This document shows positions 61,248 through 64,000 of a DNA stretch of 64,000 bases, in pieces; positions within the stretch are counted from its first letter, which is position 1; the number at the start of each line of letters is the position of its first letter. Under the pieces are notes generated by a model that saw nothing but the letters and a program-made list of their open reading frames with translations, had not been told where the DNA came from and searched no databases. Where the stretch lies: the NCBI GenBank assembly GCA_040752515.1, contig JBFMGQ010000012.1:19431-83430 (forward strand), given 5' to 3'. This DNA comes from Tenuifilum sp040752515 (GTDB taxonomy: Bacteria > Bacteroidota > Bacteroidia > Bacteroidales > Tenuifilaceae). The position numbers were made by a program, and so were the translations under genes.

Positions 61248-62339
61248 TTGGTTTTGAAAAGGTTACGCTACATATTACCCCTTCTTTTTACCCTAATGGG
61301 TATAGCAGTTCAGGCACAGCAAGCCGATTTGCCCATGGCCTGTGTGGGCCATACTGAGCGTTACGGCGTTAAGGGATTCAACGGCATTTCCGATTTTCAG
61401 TGGACCATTACCGACCCCGATGGTAATATTCTGCAGCAGGGCACCGATTACAATCTTCTGGCGCGAGGCGATTCAATTGATATCCTCTGGCGCGAGGGGA
61501 TGAAGGGTGGAATTTACACCCTTACGGTGGTTGAGCATACCGATTACGGCTGCACCGGAAACCCCTACACTGTGAACGTGGTTCTTAATACCCCCGAAAT
61601 CTTTATTCCCATTACCAACAATATCCCCGATGAGTTTAATGTATGTATTGGCAGTATTGCAGCCCTTGATCCGGGTAGTGGCTTTGTTCATTACCTGTGG
61701 CAGGATGGCAGTACTAACCAGGTTTACTACACCGGTGAGTCGGGTACCTTTAGGGTGCGGCTGGTTAACTCAAACTACAGCTGCTCGTACGATATTACTA
61801 ATGTAACCGTTCGTCCGTTACCCGTTGTTGACCTTGGTAACGATACCACCCTGTTCGCCAACCAAACCCTGGTACTGGATGTTTACAACCCCGATTTTAC
61901 GGCTTACGACTGGAGCACTGGTGCCATTACCCCAAGCATTACGGTTGACGGTCAAAGCGGCGACCAACTAATTTGGGTTACGGTTACCGATAATTACGGA
62001 TGTTCCAACTCCGACTCCATTCAGATTTCGGCTGCCGATTACAGCAACCTGCGCATACCTGCAGCTTTTACACCTAACAAGGACGGTGTAAACGATACCT
62101 GGGAATTCCCTGCTCCCTATAAGGGTCAAGACCTAAGGGGATATATAAACGATGTGGATGTAAAGGTATTTAACCGCTGGGGCAAATTGGTATGGAGCAG
62201 TAAGGGCGCATATAAGCCCTGGGATGGCAAGGATTTGAACGGCAAGGAGTTGCCCATGGATTCGTACCACTACATCATTGTATTCACCGTTGGCGACAAG
62301 AAGTATGAGTACAAGGGAAGTGTAACGATAATAAGATAG
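61248..62339 (+). CDS. Surface protein with T9SS type B (gliding-associated) C-terminal domain
   Basis: A 363-residue exported protein. There is no suitable ATG; TTG at 61248 (or 61254) after GAAAGA gives a signal peptide (LKRLRYILPLLFTLMGIAVQ ending AQ). Ig/PKD-like domains fill the middle (WTITDPDGNILQQGTDYN, VHYLWQDGSTNQVYYTGESG, VDLGNDTTLFANQTLVLDV). The last 90 or so residues are the CHU_C/type B sorting domain: IPAAFTPNKDGVNDTWEF, VKVFNRWGKLVWSSKGAYKP, WDGKDLNGKELPMDSYHYII, ending YKGSVTIIR. Such proteins in Flavobacteria need a downstream SprF-like partner, and one follows here. Confidence 0.92.
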   Translation: MVLKRLRYILPLLFTLMGIAVQAQQADLPMACVGHTERYGVKGFNGISDFQWTITDPDGNILQQGTDYNLLARGDSIDILWREGMKGGIYTLTVVEHTDYGCTGNPYTVNVVLNTPEIFIPITNNIPDEFNVCIGSIAALDPGSGFVHYLWQDGSTNQVYYTGESGTFRVRLVNSNYSCSYDITNVTVRPLPVVDLGNDTTLFANQTLVLDVYNPDFTAYDWSTGAITPSITVDGQSGDQLIWVTVTDNYGCSNSDSIQISAADYSNLRIPAAFTPNKDGVNDTWEFPAPYKGQDLRGYINDVDVKVFNRWGKLVWSSKGAYKPWDGKDLNGKELPMDSYHYIIVFTVGDKKYEYKGSVTIIR

Positions 62340-62499
62340 TGTTCAGTGTTCAGTGTACAGTGTGCAGAGTAAAGTAGATAGTTGATATTTGATAGTAAAA
62401 ATGATAAATTTACGAAATATTTTTTTTAACTTGACTTTTAACATTGAACCTTAAACTTGGAACTTTGAACCTTGAACCTTTGTAAAGGATTAAATTAGA
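62340..62499. repeat. Short spacer with AACCTTGAAC-type repeats
   Basis: Contains GTGTTCAGTGTTCAGTGTAC and ACCTTGAACCTTTG simple repeats; no gene. Confidence 0.6.
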
Positions 62500-63495
62500 A
62501 TGAGAAGAAACAAGCACATAGGAATAGTTGCTGTAATGGTTCTGATGGGAATGGCAAGTGTTGTTAAGGGCCAGCAGCAACCCCTATACAGCCAGTACAT
62601 GCTCGATCCTTTTCTGGTAAACCCGGCAGTTGCTGGTGCCGAGGGGGTAACGGCTGTTAACCTAACAGCAAGGCAGCAGTGGATTGGCTACTCGGAAGCA
62701 CCAAGTACATATGCCCTTAGCGCGCAAACCCGAATTCTAAAAACCAGTTTCCGTAACCGAAGCAGGCTTATTAAAACCCGTGTACGCCGTCGCCGTCCCA
62801 GTGGACGAGTTGGTTTGGGAGCATTTGTATTCAACGATAATAACGGTCGAATCCATCGCACAGGATTTCAGGCAACCTATGCCTACCATATCTACATGCG
62901 CGATTACCAGTTAAGCCTTGGGGCCTCGCTTACCAGCTTTCAGTTCAAGGCAAATGTAAATGCGGTTGATGGTTACGAACAAACCAACGACCCATTGCTA
63001 ATGGGTAAGACCTCCAAATTTGCTCCCGATGCCAACTTTGGGGTACTGCTTAGCACTCAAAAGTATTATGTAGGCTTTTCGGCCACATCGCTTTTCCAAA
63101 GCTTCATTCAGTTTGGTGGAGGTAATTCCGAGGTGGCATATCGTTTACTTCGTCAGTATTACCTGGTGGGGGGGTATAGGTATCAACCCTACCGAAGCGA
63201 TTTTGCCATTGAACCTTCGTTTTTGTTAACCACCAATGAGCGATTCCAGTTTGGAGCCGACCTGAACATCAAGGGGTTCTATAAAAACGATTATTGGGCT
63301 GGAGTTTCAATCCGTTCCACCGGCGCTATTATTACCATGGTTGGTGTAAAATACCAGCAGTTCTACTTTGGCTATGCCTTTGACTACAACTTTACCGATG
63401 TATCGACATTCTCCAAGGCAGGATCGCACGAGCTGATGCTTGGGATGAAACTGGGCGACAGCGCCCGCCGTTACCGCTGGTTGAATAGGTTCTAA
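62500..63495 (+). CDS. PorP/SprF-family T9SS outer-membrane protein
   Basis: Second PorP/SprF protein in the window. A signal peptide (HIGIVAVMVLMGMASVVKG) is followed by QQQPLYSQYMLDPFLVNPAV, the family's Q-x-QYM-x-NP start, and LTARQQWIGYSEAPSTYALS. A basic insert RSRLIKTRVRRRRPSGRVG precedes the glycine-rich barrel strands, and the protein ends SHELMLGMKLGDSARR plus a few residues. 331 residues. By analogy with SprF it probably helps export or hold the adjacent type B protein. Confidence 0.93.
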   Translation: MRRNKHIGIVAVMVLMGMASVVKGQQQPLYSQYMLDPFLVNPAVAGAEGVTAVNLTARQQWIGYSEAPSTYALSAQTRILKTSFRNRSRLIKTRVRRRRPSGRVGLGAFVFNDNNGRIHRTGFQATYAYHIYMRDYQLSLGASLTSFQFKANVNAVDGYEQTNDPLLMGKTSKFAPDANFGVLLSTQKYYVGFSATSLFQSFIQFGGGNSEVAYRLLRQYYLVGGYRYQPYRSDFAIEPSFLLTTNERFQFGADLNIKGFYKNDYWAGVSIRSTGAIITMVGVKYQQFYFGYAFDYNFTDVSTFSKAGSHELMLGMKLGDSARRYRWLNRF

Positions 63496-63873
63496 GGAAG
63501 GTTCGAGGTTCGAGGTTCGAGGTTCGAGGTTCAAGGTTCAAGGTTCCAAGTTTAAGGTTCGAGGTTAGAGGTTATTTTACGAACATCAAACAACAAGTAA
63601 GGATCACAGAGTTACTCAGAGTTTTATACAGAGTATCACAGTGTAAATTTGTTTAACCTGCGTCATCTGTGTTCCATTTCATCTCACGAACATCGAACAA
63701 CCCCTTGTTAGCGCGCGTCTCATGACGTGTGCTTTCTTCTAATTCATAATTAACGAACAACTTTTTTGTCATTCCGAGCAAATGCGAGGAATCTAAGGAT
63801 AAGGATAAGGATAAGGTTAAAGGATAAAGGTTAAAGGATAAAGGATAAAGGTTAAAGGATAAAGGATAAAGGA
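63496..63873. repeat. Repeat spacer with GGATAAAGG tandem array
   Basis: GAGGTTCGAGGTTC tandem units (63500-63570), a TTACTCAGAGTTTTATACAG repeat near 63611, TTAGCGCGCGTCTCATGACG (about 63708-63727), a truncated GTCATTCCGAGC copy (63768 onward), and a GGATAAGG/GGTTAAAGG array from 63794 to 63873 against which the IS end abuts. Confidence 0.72.
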
Positions 63874-63913
63874 TGTCTAGTCCTGAAATAAGTCTACAGG
63901 TTAGTAAATAGAT
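63874..63913. mobile_element. Right end of an IS3-family element (inferred)
   Basis: TGTCTAGTCCTGAAATAAGT lies between the repeat array and the transposase stop codon and begins with TG as IS3-family ends do. CCTGAAATAAGTCTACAGG contains a short CCTG/CAGG inverted pair. The other end is outside the window. Confidence 0.5.
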
Positions 63914-64000
63914 TTATGCAACACTCGTAAAAACATCGTCAGGGGTTTTATAGCCCAAAGATACGTGTAATCTTTTAGAGTTGTAAATTTTCACGGCCTG
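63914..64000 (-). CDS. IS3-family transposase, C-terminal end (partial)
   Basis: Reading inward from the right edge on the minus strand gives 28 residues containing VKIYNSKRLHVSLGYKTPDD and a stop at 63914. YNxxRxHxSLGYxTP is the hallmark C-terminus of IS3/IS150 OrfB integrase-type transposases. The rest of the gene is outside the window. Confidence 0.85.
   Translation of the reverse strand, partial: QAVKIYNSKRLHVSLGYKTPDDVFTSVA

Overview
The window is chromosomal DNA of a member of the Bacteroidota, most likely a Bacteroidales/Marinilabiliales-type organism. The evidence is a complete type IX secretion (T9SS) core operon in the order porP-K-L-M-N (gldKLMN), further PorP/SprF and type B sorting-domain genes, Reg_prop/Y_Y_Y sensor architecture, several exact TAnnTTTG (-7) promoter elements, and many long intergenic spacers filled with short interspersed repeats. 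No rRNA or tRNA gene was seen. The species cannot be named from the sequence.

Layout, left to right. 1-5610: 3' part of a giant secreted, repeat-rich surface protein, open at the left edge. 5.6-6.8 kb: repeat-filled spacer. 6.8-21.7 kb: polysaccharide export and assembly locus. A Wza-like lipoprotein and a Wzc-like tyrosine kinase have host-like composition. They are followed by a strikingly AT-rich block (about 10.2-21.3 kb) with flippase, polymerase, two glycosyltransferases, an asparagine-synthase-like protein, two ATP-grasp ligases, a phosphatidylserine-decarboxylase-like protein, a DUF354 protein and a deacetylase-fold protein. 22.0-25.9 kb, minus strand: capE/capF/capG-type genes for UDP-N-acetyl-L-fucosamine, with a GxxExxY gene inside the operon. 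26.6-31.3 kb: nucleotidyltransferase-like gene, radA, a flavoprotein and a duplicated-ATPase ABC protein. 31.3-36.3 kb: PBP1A (minus) and topA. 36.3-43.9 kb: arginase-fold protein followed by porP-gldK-gldL-gldM-gldN with a strong terminator. 43.9-46.8 kb: manC (minus) and an MlaE/MlaF lipid-transport pair. 46.8-50.4 kb: an FNR-like regulator divergent from an SQR-like flavoprotein, DUF1641, DsrC/TusE and DsrE2 genes. 50.5-56.2 kb, minus: Reg_prop/SpoIIE sensor phosphatase, M20 amidohydrolase and half-size TauE/SafE. 56.4-58.7 kb: DUF1573 protein, NifX-like and DUF134 proteins. 58.8-60.2 kb: dense repeats. 60.2-63.5 kb: a small secreted protein, a type B sorting-domain protein and a PorP/SprF protein. 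63.5-64.0 kb: repeats and the 3' end of an IS3-family transposase.

How the parts connect. The T9SS core would export the surface proteins. The giant protein at the left edge and the small secreted protein at 60.2 kb end with the same 13-residue tail pattern (TGPxYH[V/I]PN plus four residues before the stop). This suggests a shared export, anchoring or polymerisation signal that is neither the type A nor the type B sorting domain. The polysaccharide genes, manC and the FucNAc genes probably feed one surface glycan. The FNR-like regulator, with a perfect TTGAT-N4-ATCAA palindrome in the divergent spacer, suggests redox control of a sulfur-handling gene set.

The strongest candidates for undescribed biology are the shared C-terminal tail system, the regulated SQR-DUF1641-TusE-DsrE2 set, the amide-bond-enzyme-rich AT-rich glycan cluster, and the nested palindromic repeats, one of which sits in frame inside a coding gene. 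All family assignments come from reading motifs by eye; no database search was run.
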